Source: Herbaspirillum sp. SJZ107
GTDB lineage: Bacteria > Pseudomonadota > Gammaproteobacteria > Burkholderiales > Burkholderiaceae_D
NCBI RefSeq assembly: GCF_006715485.1
Contig: NZ_VFNH01000001.1
Location: 62,001 to 126,000, forward strand
Length of the DNA: 64,000 nucleotides
Direction: 5' to 3'
The notes beneath the pieces are model-generated. The model worked only from the letters and a program-made list of their open reading frames with translations. It ran no database searches and was not told the origin of the DNA. A program made the position numbers and the translations under genes. Positions 35,260-44,078 of the stretch are shown here, in pieces (within the stretch, counting starts at the first letter, position 1; every line of letters begins with the position of its first letter).

Positions 35260-36747
35260 TCATACGGCCGGCAGATCGATGAGGAAGGATGCGCCGGCAT
35301 CCGGCGCCGAGATGACGCCGATGCCGCCGCCCATGCGTTCGAGGCCTTTCTTCACGATCGCCAGGCCGATGCCGGTGCCGGGGAATTCCTCTTCGCTGTG
35401 CAGGCGTTCGAACACATTGAAGATGCGGCTCTGTGCCTCGAGCGGAATGCCGACGCCGTTGTCCTCGACGGCGATGCGCACCAGCGCGCCGCAGCGCAGC
35501 GCATGGATGCGCACATGCGGCACCCGTTCCGGAGGCACGAACTTGACCGCGTTCGACACCAGGTTGGTCAGCGTCTGCACCAGCGTCTGGCGATGCGCCT
35601 TGACGACGATATCGGGCGCCACGTCGATGTCGATCCGTGCCCGTGCGTAGCCGGGTTCCGCTTGCGACATGAGCTGCATGTCGCGTACGGCGTCGATCAC
35701 CGCCACGGCGTCGATGGCGATCTCGGTGCGCGACAGGCGGGCAAACTCCAGCAGGTCGACAACCATGGTATCGACGCGCCGCGTCACGGCTTCGATGCGC
35801 GTGACGTACACGATGAACTTGTCCAGACGGCCTTCCTGGTAGTCCTCCTTGAGCGCGTTGGCGTAACCCTGGATGGTGCGCAGCGGTTCGCGCAGGTCGT
35901 GCGAGACCGAGAATCCGAAGGCCTCGAGCGCTTCGTTGGCCTCCTGCAGCTGGCGCGTGCGTTCGGCAATGCGCTGTTCCAGCTCGGCGTTCAGGCGCAG
36001 GATCTCCAGATTCGCGCGATGCAGCGGCGTGAAATCCTCGACGATGCCGTCGACCGCATCGTGGCCGTTGACGCGCACGCGTACCAGCTTGACCGTGCGC
36101 GCATGCCCGCCCTGAGCCAGGTCGCCCAGCACCTGCAGTTCGGCGGTGGCCAGGGTGGTATCGAGCCGGCCCAGTTCCTGCCGGATCCGCACGATCAAGG
36201 GGTGCGCTTCCAGGCCGTCGGCGTGCCCGGGCGCCAGGTCGAGCATGGCCCAGAAGGCGCCGTTGGCCTCTTCGAGCCGGCCCGCCAGCGACATGCGGAA
36301 CACCCCCAGCTGGATGTTTTCCAGCAGGGCAGCCAGGCGGGTTTCGGTGCGGATCGCACGGGCCCGGATCTCGGTGCGGTCCAGGCAGGTGCGTACCGAG
36401 ACCGGCAGCCGCGCGTAGTGGCGCGGACTCTTGATCACGTAGTCGTCCAGGCCATGCTTCATGGCTTCGACTGCGATCTCCTGCGTGCCGGTCGCCGTGA
36501 ACATGATCACCGGCATCTGCGGCGCGTGCGCCTTGATGTACTTCAGCACATCCAGCCCGGTGGTCCAGCGCATCTGGTAGTCGGTAATCACCAGATCGAA
36601 CGGCAGGTCGCTCGCGGCCACTCCCTCGAAGCCATGACGGTCGCCTACCTCGGTGATCGCGCAATCGCTGAAATGGCGTTCGAGTTCGCGGCGTGCGAGC
36701 ATGCGATCGTCGGGATTGTCATCGAGCAAAAGGACGCGAAGTGTCAT
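35260..36747 (-). CDS. Response regulator-histidine kinase fusion
   Basis: 495 aa. Receiver with phospho-Asp56 ([10 protein letters not shown]), a divergent PAS-like segment (residues 135-245), coiled coil, HisKA with His283 ([20 protein letters not shown]) and HATPase ([42 protein letters not shown]). No membrane segment. The receiver is closely similar to that of the next gene (DDNPDDR, [25 protein letters not shown] block), so the two arose by duplication. Starts 72 nt after the membrane kinase gene. Confidence 0.87.
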   Translation of the reverse strand: MTLRVLLLDDNPDDRMLARRELERHFSDCAITEVGDRHGFEGVAASDLPFDLVITDYQMRWTTGLDVLKYIKAHAPQMPVIMFTATGTQEIAVEAMKHGLDDYVIKSPRHYARLPVSVRTCLDRTEIRARAIRTETRLAALLENIQLGVFRMSLAGRLEEANGAFWAMLDLAPGHADGLEAHPLIVRIRQELGRLDTTLATAELQVLGDLAQGGHARTVKLVRVRVNGHDAVDGIVEDFTPLHRANLEILRLNAELEQRIAERTRQLQEANEALEAFGFSVSHDLREPLRTIQGYANALKEDYQEGRLDKFIVYVTRIEAVTRRVDTMVVDLLEFARLSRTEIAIDAVAVIDAVRDMQLMSQAEPGYARARIDIDVAPDIVVKAHRQTLVQTLTNLVSNAVKFVPPERVPHVRIHALRCGALVRIAVEDNGVGIPLEAQSRIFNVFERLHSEEEFPGTGIGLAIVKKGLERMGGGIGVISAPDAGASFLIDLPAV

Positions 36748-36819
36748 GGAACAAGAAATGGATTACGGGAGGTGCAGGCCAGCAACGCCCTAGTATAACT
36801 GTATTGTCAATACTCCCGT

Positions 36820-38610
36820 CTAGGCCTCGTGCGGCGTCCCCTGTTTCTCGGGGGGCGGCCTGAGCGACAGGACAGCCATGGCACCCCCGCCCGGCGCCTC
36901 CTCCATGCGCACGCTGCCACCCATCCAGTCGACCGCCTTGTGCACGATGGCAAGCCCGATCCCGGTGCCCGGATAACGCTCCTGGCCATGCAGCCGTTCG
37001 AATACCCCGAACACGCGGTCGCGGTCGGCGGGCGAGATACCGATCCCGTTGTCGGCGACCTCGACCCGGATGCGGTCTTCCGCTGCGTGTGCCCGCACCA
37101 GCACCCGGGGCGCCACGCCCGGGGCGACGAATTTGATGGCATTCCCGATCAAATTGTTGAACACCTGGACCAGCAAGGCCTCGTTGCCCAGCACCGCCGG
37201 CAGGGGCGAGGCCACCTCGATGCGGGCGCCGCTCGCTCCGATCTGGGCTTCCAGGTCCGCCAGGGCAAGCTGGACGGCGCGTTCGAGATCGACCGGACCT
37301 TGCGGCAGATCGCCGCGCGTCAGCTTGCTGTAGTCGAGCAGGTCGGAAATCAGGCGGTCGAGCCGGCCCACGCCACCGTCGATCCGCTGCAGGAACATAC
37401 GGCCGGTCGGGCTCAGGCGCGGGGTCTCGTCTTCCAGCAGGGCCGAGGCAAAACCCTGGATGTTGCGCAAGGGCGCGCGCAGGTCGTGCGCCACCGTGTG
37501 CGCGAAGGCGTGCAGTTCCAGGTTGGTCTCGGCGAGCGCCTCGGTGCGCTCCAGCACGCGCTGCTCCAGGGTCTGGTTGGCCTCGTTCAACTTGCGCTGG
37601 GCGTCCTTGAGGCGCGTGATGTCCATGGCGGAGATGACGGCGCCGCGTGGACGGTCATCGATCAGCACCGGGTAGCAGCCGGCGATCCAGTCGTGCTCGG
37701 CGTCGGGCCCGCCCGCCGAGGGGGCGTGCAATTCCACGTTGAAACGGGGCGTACCGGTGGAAATCACGAGCCGGTAGATGGAGCCGACCTGTCCATCGGC
37801 GGCAGCGTTCTGGCCGACGCGGAACACGTCCTCGAAAAGCCGGCCCGCGGCATCGGCTTCCGACATGCCCAGGAACTTTTCCGCCACGGGATTCATGAAG
37901 CGCACCCGGCCGTCGAGGTCGACCGCCACCACGGCTTCGCCGATGCTGCGCAGCGTGGCGTCCAGCCGGGCACGCTCGTCGATGAGGATGACGGCATCGC
38001 GCCAGGCCAGCCAGCGCACCAGCACCAGCAGCGCGATCGACAGCGCGGCGACCACCGACACGGCAATGATGACGCGTATCTGGTCATTCCTGAGCTGCAT
38101 TTCGCGGAAACCGAGCAGGCGCTCTTCCTCGGCACGCAAGCCGGCAGCCTGTTTCAAGATCGTCGTGCGCGTCGCCGCTGCGGCGTGGCGCTCCTCCAGC
38201 GTTTGCTGGCCGGCGTCGGCAGGGTCGGCCAGGGCGGCTTGCAAGGCGAGGGTGTGCCGGTCGAGCGTTTGCCTGTACGCCTGCAAGGCATCCTGCTGGC
38301 GCGGGTTGTCACGCGTCAGCCCCTGCAGCTTCTGGACGGCTTGCGGAATGGCGTTCAAGGTACGGTCGAGGGCAGCACGATCTTCCGCATTTTCTTCGAG
38401 CAAAACGGATTTCTGTAAAAAATCCGCTTCGTGCACGAAAGAAATGGTCATTTGCACGTGCTCGAGCACTTCGCGCGTATGGATGACCCAGCGCCAGGAG
38501 TCCCAGATATGGCGGATGCTGCTGGTGAGGGTCCCCACCATGACCACGAGGACCAGGATGCTGGCGATGGTAGCGTAATCGATGAAGAGGCGGGTTCGGC
38601 GGATCGGCAT
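36820..38610 (-). CDS. Membrane sensor histidine kinase with CHASE3-like domain
   Basis: 596 aa. TM1 at residues 13-30, a helical periplasmic domain (31-178) resembling CHASE3, TM2 at 180-200, PAS (215-335, VVAVDLDGRVRFMNPVAEKF), HisKA with His375 (FAHTVAHDLRAPLRNIQGFA) and HATPase ([45 protein letters not shown]). No own receiver. First gene of the leftward three-kinase run, so it may feed phosphate to the receiver-kinase fusions downstream. Confidence 0.88.
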   Translation of the reverse strand: MPIRRTRLFIDYATIASILVLVVMVGTLTSSIRHIWDSWRWVIHTREVLEHVQMTISFVHEADFLQKSVLLEENAEDRAALDRTLNAIPQAVQKLQGLTRDNPRQQDALQAYRQTLDRHTLALQAALADPADAGQQTLEERHAAAATRTTILKQAAGLRAEEERLLGFREMQLRNDQIRVIIAVSVVAALSIALLVLVRWLAWRDAVILIDERARLDATLRSIGEAVVAVDLDGRVRFMNPVAEKFLGMSEADAAGRLFEDVFRVGQNAAADGQVGSIYRLVISTGTPRFNVELHAPSAGGPDAEHDWIAGCYPVLIDDRPRGAVISAMDITRLKDAQRKLNEANQTLEQRVLERTEALAETNLELHAFAHTVAHDLRAPLRNIQGFASALLEDETPRLSPTGRMFLQRIDGGVGRLDRLISDLLDYSKLTRGDLPQGPVDLERAVQLALADLEAQIGASGARIEVASPLPAVLGNEALLVQVFNNLIGNAIKFVAPGVAPRVLVRAHAAEDRIRVEVADNGIGISPADRDRVFGVFERLHGQERYPGTGIGLAIVHKAVDWMGGSVRMEEAPGGGAMAVLSLRPPPEKQGTPHEA

Positions 38611-38747
38611 GGTTGCTGGGCACTAAAGTCGCTCGGGCCGTCCGGTCCTGCTGCACACGCCTGTGGAATCGAACCCCCATGCGGAGAAATTATAGTCGTC
38701 CGGCCACGACCATAGCGCCTGTTACGCTCAGTCAACGCATCGCCGTC

Positions 38748-39059
38748 CTATCGTTTGAAGGCAAGCAGGAGGACACCCGCAGCAACCAGACCGATACCGG
38801 CCCATTCGCGCAGCGAGGGGCGCTCTCCCAGGAACACCACGGCGAATACGGCGACCAGCACGAGACTGAACTTGTCGACCGGCGCCACCTGCGACGCCTG
38901 TCCGATCTTGAGGGCGCGAAAGTAGCATACCCAGGACGCGCCGGTGGCGAGCCCGGACAGCAACAGGAACAGCCAGGTACGCGCGGGCAGGGTGAACGGA
39001 TTCGACCACTTGCCGGCATAGGCGACGAAGGCCGCCAGCACGGCGAGGTTTGCAAAAAT
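38748..39059 (-). pseudogene. EamA/DMT-family transporter, 5'-truncated
   Basis: About 100 residues of an EamA permease ending ...GVLLLAFKR: WLFLLLSGLATGASWVCYFR, KIGQASQVAPVDKFSLVLVA, VFLGERPSLREWAGIGLVAA. One-domain relatives are about 140 aa; the first 35-40 residues, including the first membrane helix, are missing. The frame meets a TGA at 39078-39080 with no ATG between, and only GTG 39041 could start it. It lies just outside the attL side of the integrated element. Confidence 0.72.
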
Positions 39060-39198
39060 GTAATCTGCGCGACGGTTTCACGTTAACCAGGGTATGGCGA
39101 TTGCGCCGCCGACCTTGGCCGGCCGGGGTTAGCGGAGCCGGCCGCTTTGCCTTATCATGTCGGCTTCCGTCGCCAAGCGACAGTCCTGCTGTTTCCGC

Positions 39199-39318
39199 AT
39201 GAGTTCCCAGATCGAGATTCCTGAAGGCGCTACGCCTTCCGCCGCAGCCATGCCGACGCCGGCACGCGGCTTGCCCAGCCGCCGCCTGTCGGTGGCCCCC
39301 ATGATGGACTGGATATAA
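39199..39318 (+). pseudogene. dusA: Displaced 5' stub of dusA
   Basis: 39 codons from ATG 39199 (MSSQIEIPEGATPSAAAMPT ...) that end RRLSVAPMMDW and then run into ATA TAA in element DNA. RLSVAPMMDW is the conserved beginning of tRNA-dihydrouridine synthase A, and the same words reappear in the intact dusA at 48737-49741. This is the native N-terminus cut off by insertion of the 9.5 kb element. It probably keeps the original dusA promoter. Confidence 0.9.
39292..39313 (+). other. attL of the dusA-integrated element
   Basis: 22-bp copy of the attachment core inside dusA codons V-A-P-M-M-D-W. It matches the copy at 48779-48800 at 20 of 22 positions; the last 13 bases (ATGATGGACTGGA) are identical. 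Homology to dusA stops just after it on the element side. Confidence 0.85.
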
Positions 39319-39821
39319 AAACCAGCATTCATGCGGCTTTCAAGGCTGTCGTGTGCATTCTGTGTGCGATCATCGATTAGCGTTTAGCTGAAGGCAGCAG
39401 CCCAGGGAAAAGTTTCCAGGCTTGAATTTTTACCAAAAATTTTGGCGAATATGCCTGTCGCAGCAACAGGACAGTGGATTTTGAATATTCGTCAAGAGCC
39501 AGCGGCTGGCTGAGCGTAGCCAGCACGCTTGACTAATACCCGTCAGTATCCGTAGAAATATTCGTGGGAGCGCTCCACCGTGACCGGGCAGAGGGAGTGC
39601 CAACTTAGCAGCCAACGCCGCTATAATCTCTTACGCAGTTTTAGAAAACCTAACAAAACCCCTAACTTGCTCTAGGAGCAACAACCTTGTACACTGAGCC
39701 ATTCTGATCGTCCACAAAGGCTAGGAACAGCCTTTTGACGATGTCACTTTCCATGAACTCGCGCTTCCGAACATCGTGGGTAGAATCAAGGGCGGGAGGA
39801 ACAATCACAAAAGGGGCAGGC
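39319..39821. repeat. Non-coding left end of the element with short repeats
   Basis: About 500 bp with no convincing gene. It holds GTGTGCATTC (39351-39360), like the arm-type repeats next to the integrase, and the word AATATTCGT twice (39484-39492, 39557-39565) plus CGAATAT inverted (39446-39452). GCCAGCGGCTGGC forms a small hairpin near 39500. Candidate recombinase/excisionase binding region or regulatory DNA. Confidence 0.45.
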
Positions 39822-40868
39822 GTGAGCGAGCAAAACACGGACGACGAGCAGGGAAGTGACGGCAATGAAGATAGTGGGCGACTGCTTAGCACCGCGACAG
39901 ATTTAACAGAGATGGTCGTCACGGGGGTGCCAGCCCCAATTCGACGTAGCTTGATTAAGGTACTCGGAAGACTGACCACGGCTGCAGTCGAATACCCGGT
40001 CACCCTACTTGAGAATGCGATCAAAGAGCGTAAGGCGGAGTCAAATGCACGCGTTCGCCTGATCGATGCTTCCAAGACGCAGATAGCGAAGCAGATGAAG
40101 GTCGATCCGGCTTACGTTCAAGCTGCCGCAAGCAAATTTGCCGAGCGTATAGTCCGTGAAAGAGTTAATGTCGATCAGATTGCCGCGCTCACTGTAGAAG
40201 AACTTACGAAACTCCAGCCGCCTCATCAGGTGCCCGATAATTCGCCAGAAGATCGCTCCGACGTCGATGAAGACTGGCTGAACGTATTTGAGGGAGAAGC
40301 GGCCCAAGTAAGTAGCGAGCACGCTCAGAAGGTCTTCGCAAAAATCTTGGCGGGAGAAATCAACCGCCCTTCGTCGTTCTCAAAGAAGACACTCAAGCTC
40401 ATTTCGCAGCTTGACAACAGCGCGGCGCAGCTCTTCAGTCTTGCATGCTCGATGTCGGTGTCCTTGCAGATACCCGGGCATATTATCGATGCCCGCGTGC
40501 TTGGCCTAGGCCGTATTGGTCAGAACTCACTTGCTACTTACGGAATGCCATACGGCGCAGTTGTAATCCTGCAGGAGTACGGGTTGATCGTATCTGACCT
40601 TGCCGGATACAGCGATTACCAACTCAGTCAGGTAGTAGATGGCACTGTCTCCTTGCCTTTGACTCATCAAAACGAACACTGGGCGCTGGTGAAGCAGCAA
40701 GGGCAAGCGCGTACCGAGATGCGTCTTGAGGGTATGCAGTTCACTGCAAGTGGGCGCGAGTTGCTTTCTATCGTGGAGTTGCAGCCCGTTCCCAAGTACA
40801 CAGAGGCAATGGCAGCTTTCCTTCGGAATCAATTCCAAGTCGAACTGACGAAGATCGCCAAAGCCTGA
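39822..40868 (+). CDS. DUF2806 family protein
   Basis: 348 aa from GTG 39822, chosen for the upstream AGGGGC ribosome site; the upstream extension is unlike the family. The C-terminal two thirds match the DUF2806 pattern: WLNVFEGEAAQVSSEHAQKV, FAKILAGEINRPSSFSKKTL, then a predicted alpha/beta part. Function is unknown; members often occur in mobile elements and near defence genes. Convergent with the recombinase gene 54 nt away. No membrane segment. Confidence 0.72.
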   Translation: MSEQNTDDEQGSDGNEDSGRLLSTATDLTEMVVTGVPAPIRRSLIKVLGRLTTAAVEYPVTLLENAIKERKAESNARVRLIDASKTQIAKQMKVDPAYVQAAASKFAERIVRERVNVDQIAALTVEELTKLQPPHQVPDNSPEDRSDVDEDWLNVFEGEAAQVSSEHAQKVFAKILAGEINRPSSFSKKTLKLISQLDNSAAQLFSLACSMSVSLQIPGHIIDARVLGLGRIGQNSLATYGMPYGAVVILQEYGLIVSDLAGYSDYQLSQVVDGTVSLPLTHQNEHWALVKQQGQARTEMRLEGMQFTASGRELLSIVELQPVPKYTEAMAAFLRNQFQVELTKIAKA

Positions 40869-40922
40869 CTAGCCAAATAAACAACAACGACCCATCTGTG
40901 ACTGGTATGTCGAATGGTTTTG

Positions 40923-41585
40923 TTAGGCGTTCTTAGTCAGTAAGCGGGATACCGTGGACTTGTGCCATTCACCCCCATTGAAGGTCTTCTCTCCACGCTT
41001 CGTCAGTTCTGCGGCGATCTGATCCAGTGTCATACGCTGTCCTTTCAGTCGCTTGATTTCGGGGACGAGTCGAGCAGCGAATGCAGCCGCTTTTGCAGCG
41101 TTAGTGGCTTGTCCCTTCGCCTGCGCTTCGCCCAGGTTGGTACGGTTGCCCAGCACTACCCCTTGAGCCTTCTTTGCAGCTAGCGCAACCTTGGTGCGCT
41201 GGCTGATCATCTTCCGCTCCTTCTCTCCTAGAGCGGCATACAAGTGCAGAACGAACGGGTCAACTTCTGTGCCTAGCTCGGCAACGATGAAAGGGACACC
41301 TTTCGACATCAAGCCCGAGATAAACGCCACATCACGGCTGAGTCTGTCCAGCTTTGCGACGATCACCGGGCATTTCAGCTTCTTGGCCTTAGCCAGTGCA
41401 GAGCGGAGTCCTTTGCGTTCATCAATGCCTTGAGCGCCGCTTGCGACCTCTGAGAACAGTTCAATGATGTCGAAACCTTCCGCAGCGGCGAAGTTGCGGA
41501 TTGCCGCTTCCTGAGCAGCCAAACCAAGGCCTGATTTACCTTGCTCGGAAGTAGAGACTCGAACTAGGGCCACTGCTGTTTTCAT
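40923..41585 (-). CDS. Small serine recombinase (resolvase/invertase family)
   Basis: 220 aa. Nucleophile Ser11 in [20 protein letters not shown]; conserved Arg residues in [19 protein letters not shown]-terminal helix-turn-helix ([27 protein letters not shown]). Length and layout fit resolvases or invertases. No invertible or res-like repeats with an obvious two-site design are seen nearby, so its substrate is unknown. Its -10 region overlaps an inverted repeat (41621-41636). Confidence 0.88.
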   Translation of the reverse strand: MKTAVALVRVSTSEQGKSGLGLAAQEAAIRNFAAAEGFDIIELFSEVASGAQGIDERKGLRSALAKAKKLKCPVIVAKLDRLSRDVAFISGLMSKGVPFIVAELGTEVDPFVLHLYAALGEKERKMISQRTKVALAAKKAQGVVLGNRTNLGEAQAKGQATNAAKAAAFAARLVPEIKRLKGQRMTLDQIAAELTKRGEKTFNGGEWHKSTVSRLLTKNA

Positions 41586-41619
41586 AGCTAGGACTCACAT
41601 TTTCTATGTCGTTGCAGTG

Positions 41620-41636
41620 ATTATACGTCCGTATAA
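41620..41636 (-). promoter_or_regulatory. Candidate -10 and operator of the recombinase gene
   Basis: On the minus strand TATAAT (41620-41625) lies 35 nt upstream of ATG 41585. It overlaps the inverted repeat TTATAC-GTCC-GTATAA (41621-41636), a plausible binding site for the recombinase or a repressor. No -35 at ideal spacing (TTGAGA sits only 14 bp away). Confidence 0.4.
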
Positions 41637-41659
41637 AGGTCTCAACAAGCTAAAAAATG

Positions 41660-41688
41660 TTGGTTAGCAGTTGCGTTGGTGCTAATAT
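41660..41688 (+). promoter_or_regulatory. Promoter of the Pycsar operon
   Basis: TTGGTT (41660-41665), 17-bp spacer, TAATAT (41683-41688); start of transcription expected near 41695, about 45 nt before ATG 41740. A 14-codon frame (41699-41743) in the leader ends overlapping this ATG. Confidence 0.5.
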
Positions 41689-41739
41689 GATTGCAAAAAT
41701 GAAATTGAATAACCTAGCCACTTTTCTTATTTCTCGAAC

Positions 41740-42777
41740 ATGACGAATTACGAAATTCTGAAGCTACTAAACGACAGTAAGGATGACATAAATAAACACG
41801 AAGTTTTCATAGAGAAACTTAGAATTCTTTCTGCTAACAATAATAGGATGATGGAACTGTTTGCTGAAATCTCTGGGTTCAACCAGCAGCAATCAAGCTA
41901 CCTTAGTGCCTTACAGAATGAAATTAGCGCTGTTGTGCAGTATATGCATAGTTTTAGCTCGCGAATGTTTTTCGAAAACTCAATGAGCATATCGAATATT
42001 CTTAAGGCGTTGGTAGACGCTTTGCCGAGTTCGGGTCGCCCGATGACTATGCTGTTATACGAACTTAATTGTCTTCAAGATGCTTATGATGAGTTCAAAA
42101 GTAAGCACTCACAGGCGAAGCTCATGCCGCTAATTGAACATGCAAATAAGTTCATTGAATATCTTGATCTATTCTACGAGTACGTAGAAATGACAGATGC
42201 AATGCTAACTTCGAACGAAGAAGCGGCGGAAGATGCGGGGACGTTTGAACTTTATATGCCAGCAACATTAACCTTTGAAGATTTTGTCTCGCGTCTCAAA
42301 TCAATAAAAGAAATTTATGATGAGCTTTGTTTGCTTTTGAATGTTTCCCCAAGTGCTCATCCGTTAAGAATAGCTAAAGTCGAATCTGGTAGTTTGTGGG
42401 CTAGTCTGTTCGGTGATTCCAAAGTGACTGCGTTGATGAATGATTTCATACGCGGCGGAGCCAACTACTTAAAACGCAATTACACAACAGAGGGTAAACT
42501 GGCTGCAATCCCAGGGACCGTCAAGACTATGGATGAAGTTCTAGGATACACAAAGAAGTTAAAGGAGGCCGGTGTGGATGTAAGCGACACAGAGGCCGAA
42601 CTTGCGAAAGGAGCACTCCTAATCGCCAAGAACATGAATAATCTTCTTGCACGTCAGGCGTCAGTTGTGGTGAGCGGCGAGCTAATTACGCTTGTAGAAG
42701 GGAACGATCAAAAAGCACTTGAATTCCGAAACATGCCGAGACTGGAAAATGATAACGGTAAGGCTGATGGAGAGTAA
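41740..42777 (+). CDS. Unknown protein heading the Pycsar operon
   Basis: 345 aa, AT-rich, mostly helical and acidic, no signal peptide or membrane segment. Not recognised. N-terminal part (1-200) looks like a long helical bundle; a more structured word is RIAKVESGSLWASLFGDSKV (about residues 211-230), followed by NYLKRNYTTEGKL and a Lys-rich C-terminal third. It is 33 nt upstream of the effector gene on the same strand, so it is probably co-transcribed. It could be an accessory component, a second effector or an unrelated passenger. Confidence 0.7.
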   Translation: MTNYEILKLLNDSKDDINKHEVFIEKLRILSANNNRMMELFAEISGFNQQQSSYLSALQNEISAVVQYMHSFSSRMFFENSMSISNILKALVDALPSSGRPMTMLLYELNCLQDAYDEFKSKHSQAKLMPLIEHANKFIEYLDLFYEYVEMTDAMLTSNEEAAEDAGTFELYMPATLTFEDFVSRLKSIKEIYDELCLLLNVSPSAHPLRIAKVESGSLWASLFGDSKVTALMNDFIRGGANYLKRNYTTEGKLAAIPGTVKTMDEVLGYTKKLKEAGVDVSDTEAELAKGALLIAKNMNNLLARQASVVVSGELITLVEGNDQKALEFRNMPRLENDNGKADGE

Positions 42778-42810
42778 TCACTATCTCGCATTGAGTCTGA
42801 TGTGCAAACT

Positions 42811-43299
42811 ATGGAAAATACTAAAGACCGGCTAGTAACTGCGCAGTGGGTGTTCGAACGACAACTTGCTTGGATTGCTGCGGCTGAAGTTAAGCTAGCC
42901 GTAGTGATCGCCATTGATACCGCACTTTTAGGTGGACTCGCAGCCGCGTATAGCAGTGCGACGACTCACACTCATTGGACAATCTTGCTAAGCGTATTTT
43001 CCACTCTGGCGTGCTCGATTGCGATGTTCTGTGTTTCAATGGCAGTCCTTCCAAGACTCCAAGGGCCTAGCACTTCGCTCTTATTCTTCGGCAAAATCCG
43101 CGAATTGGATATTGACGAGTACAGCAGTAAATATGCAGTCGCAACAGATCAACAACTACTCGAAGACTGGACCGCGCAAATACACCGAAATGCTGACATT
43201 GCTTGCCTCAAGCATATATGGGTTCGTCGTTCAGTGCTATGGTCTTTTATTGCGGCGCCAGCGTGGATCATAGCGATTGGTTTGCTAGTAAAATTTTAA
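42811..43299 (+). CDS. Pycsar membrane effector (PycTM-like)
   Basis: 162 aa from ATG 42811; GTG 42802 is possible but weaker. Two adjacent membrane helices (about 28-48 and 56-81), a cytoplasmic segment, and a third helix (140-161). The N-terminal AQWVFERQLAWIAAAEVKLA and central LLFFGKIRELDIDEYSSKYA (residues 90-109) match the pattern of the Pycsar effector domain family (PF18967/DUF5706). Known PycTM proteins bind cUMP or cCMP and damage the inner membrane, killing the infected cell. The cyclase gene follows after 9 nt. Confidence 0.8.
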   Translation: MENTKDRLVTAQWVFERQLAWIAAAEVKLAVVIAIDTALLGGLAAAYSSATTHTHWTILLSVFSTLACSIAMFCVSMAVLPRLQGPSTSLLFFGKIRELDIDEYSSKYAVATDQQLLEDWTAQIHRNADIACLKHIWVRRSVLWSFIAAPAWIIAIGLLVKF

Positions 43300-43308
43300 G
43301 GGGCAGGA

Positions 43309-44013
43309 ATGGCCTTACTTGAAGACCTAAATGCCAGAGTAGGAGAGATAGTCAGAACAGCTTGGGGAAACATCCCAAATCCTCGCGTCATCCCAACGCC
43401 CGCTGATCTGACATTTGGAAACACCGGTGAGCGACTAAACGTCACCATGTTTTATGCTGACATACGTGGTTCGACTTCAATGGTTGACACGCTATCTGAT
43501 ACAAGGGCGGCAGAGTATTACAAAGCATTTTTGCATTGCGCTGCTAAAATAATCAAGGCAAACGATGGGGCTATTCAGGCCTATGACGGTGATCGTGTCA
43601 TGGCGGCGTTTGTAGGGGAGCGACAGGCAGACAATGCAGTGAGAGCGGCAATGCAAATCAATTTCGCTGTGCTGAAAATAATCAATCCCCAATTCGACGC
43701 ACTTTACTTAGGTACTCCATATACCCTTCGTCATACTGTCGGGATCGATAGCGGTCAAGTTTTGGTTGCTAAAACAGGAGTACGTGTTGATAGTGATCTG
43801 GTATGGGTCGGATCAGCCGCAAACTATGCCGCCAAGCTAAACAGTTTTCCCGGATCAGATCAAGCATGGCCGACGCGTATAACGGAACCCGTATTGTTGG
43901 CATTAAGCCATTCACGTCTTTACGATGTAGATGGTGATGTTATGTGGGCTGGCCCGTACAACGATATTAAACGCTCACATTATCGTTCGGCTCATTGGAT
44001 GCCAATTTATTGA
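43309..44013 (+). CDS. Class III nucleotide cyclase, PycC-like
   Basis: 234 aa, one adenylate/guanylate-cyclase catalytic domain and no receptor, as in PycC. Metal-binding Asp51 (MFYADIRGSTSMVDTL) and Asp95 (QAYDGDRVMAAFVG); the C-terminal half has GIDSGQVLVAKTG and DLVWVGSAANYAAKLNSF with the catalytic Asn. Ribosome site AGGGGC precedes ATG 43309. With PycTM upstream this makes a pyrimidine cyclase antiphage (Pycsar) pair; the product (cUMP or cCMP) cannot be read with confidence. Confidence 0.82.
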   Translation: MALLEDLNARVGEIVRTAWGNIPNPRVIPTPADLTFGNTGERLNVTMFYADIRGSTSMVDTLSDTRAAEYYKAFLHCAAKIIKANDGAIQAYDGDRVMAAFVGERQADNAVRAAMQINFAVLKIINPQFDALYLGTPYTLRHTVGIDSGQVLVAKTGVRVDSDLVWVGSAANYAAKLNSFPGSDQAWPTRITEPVLLALSHSRLYDVDGDVMWAGPYNDIKRSHYRSAHWMPIY

Positions 44014-44078
44014 ATTGTTTTAGTTAGAGTGTCGAATCTTCCGTTTTCACTCCGTAAATAAAGTTTTGCCGAGAGAAT

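Noticed and set aside
39420..39450. Palindrome-like CCAAAAATTTTGG
   Set aside because: Imperfect by one base and AT-rich; likely chance.
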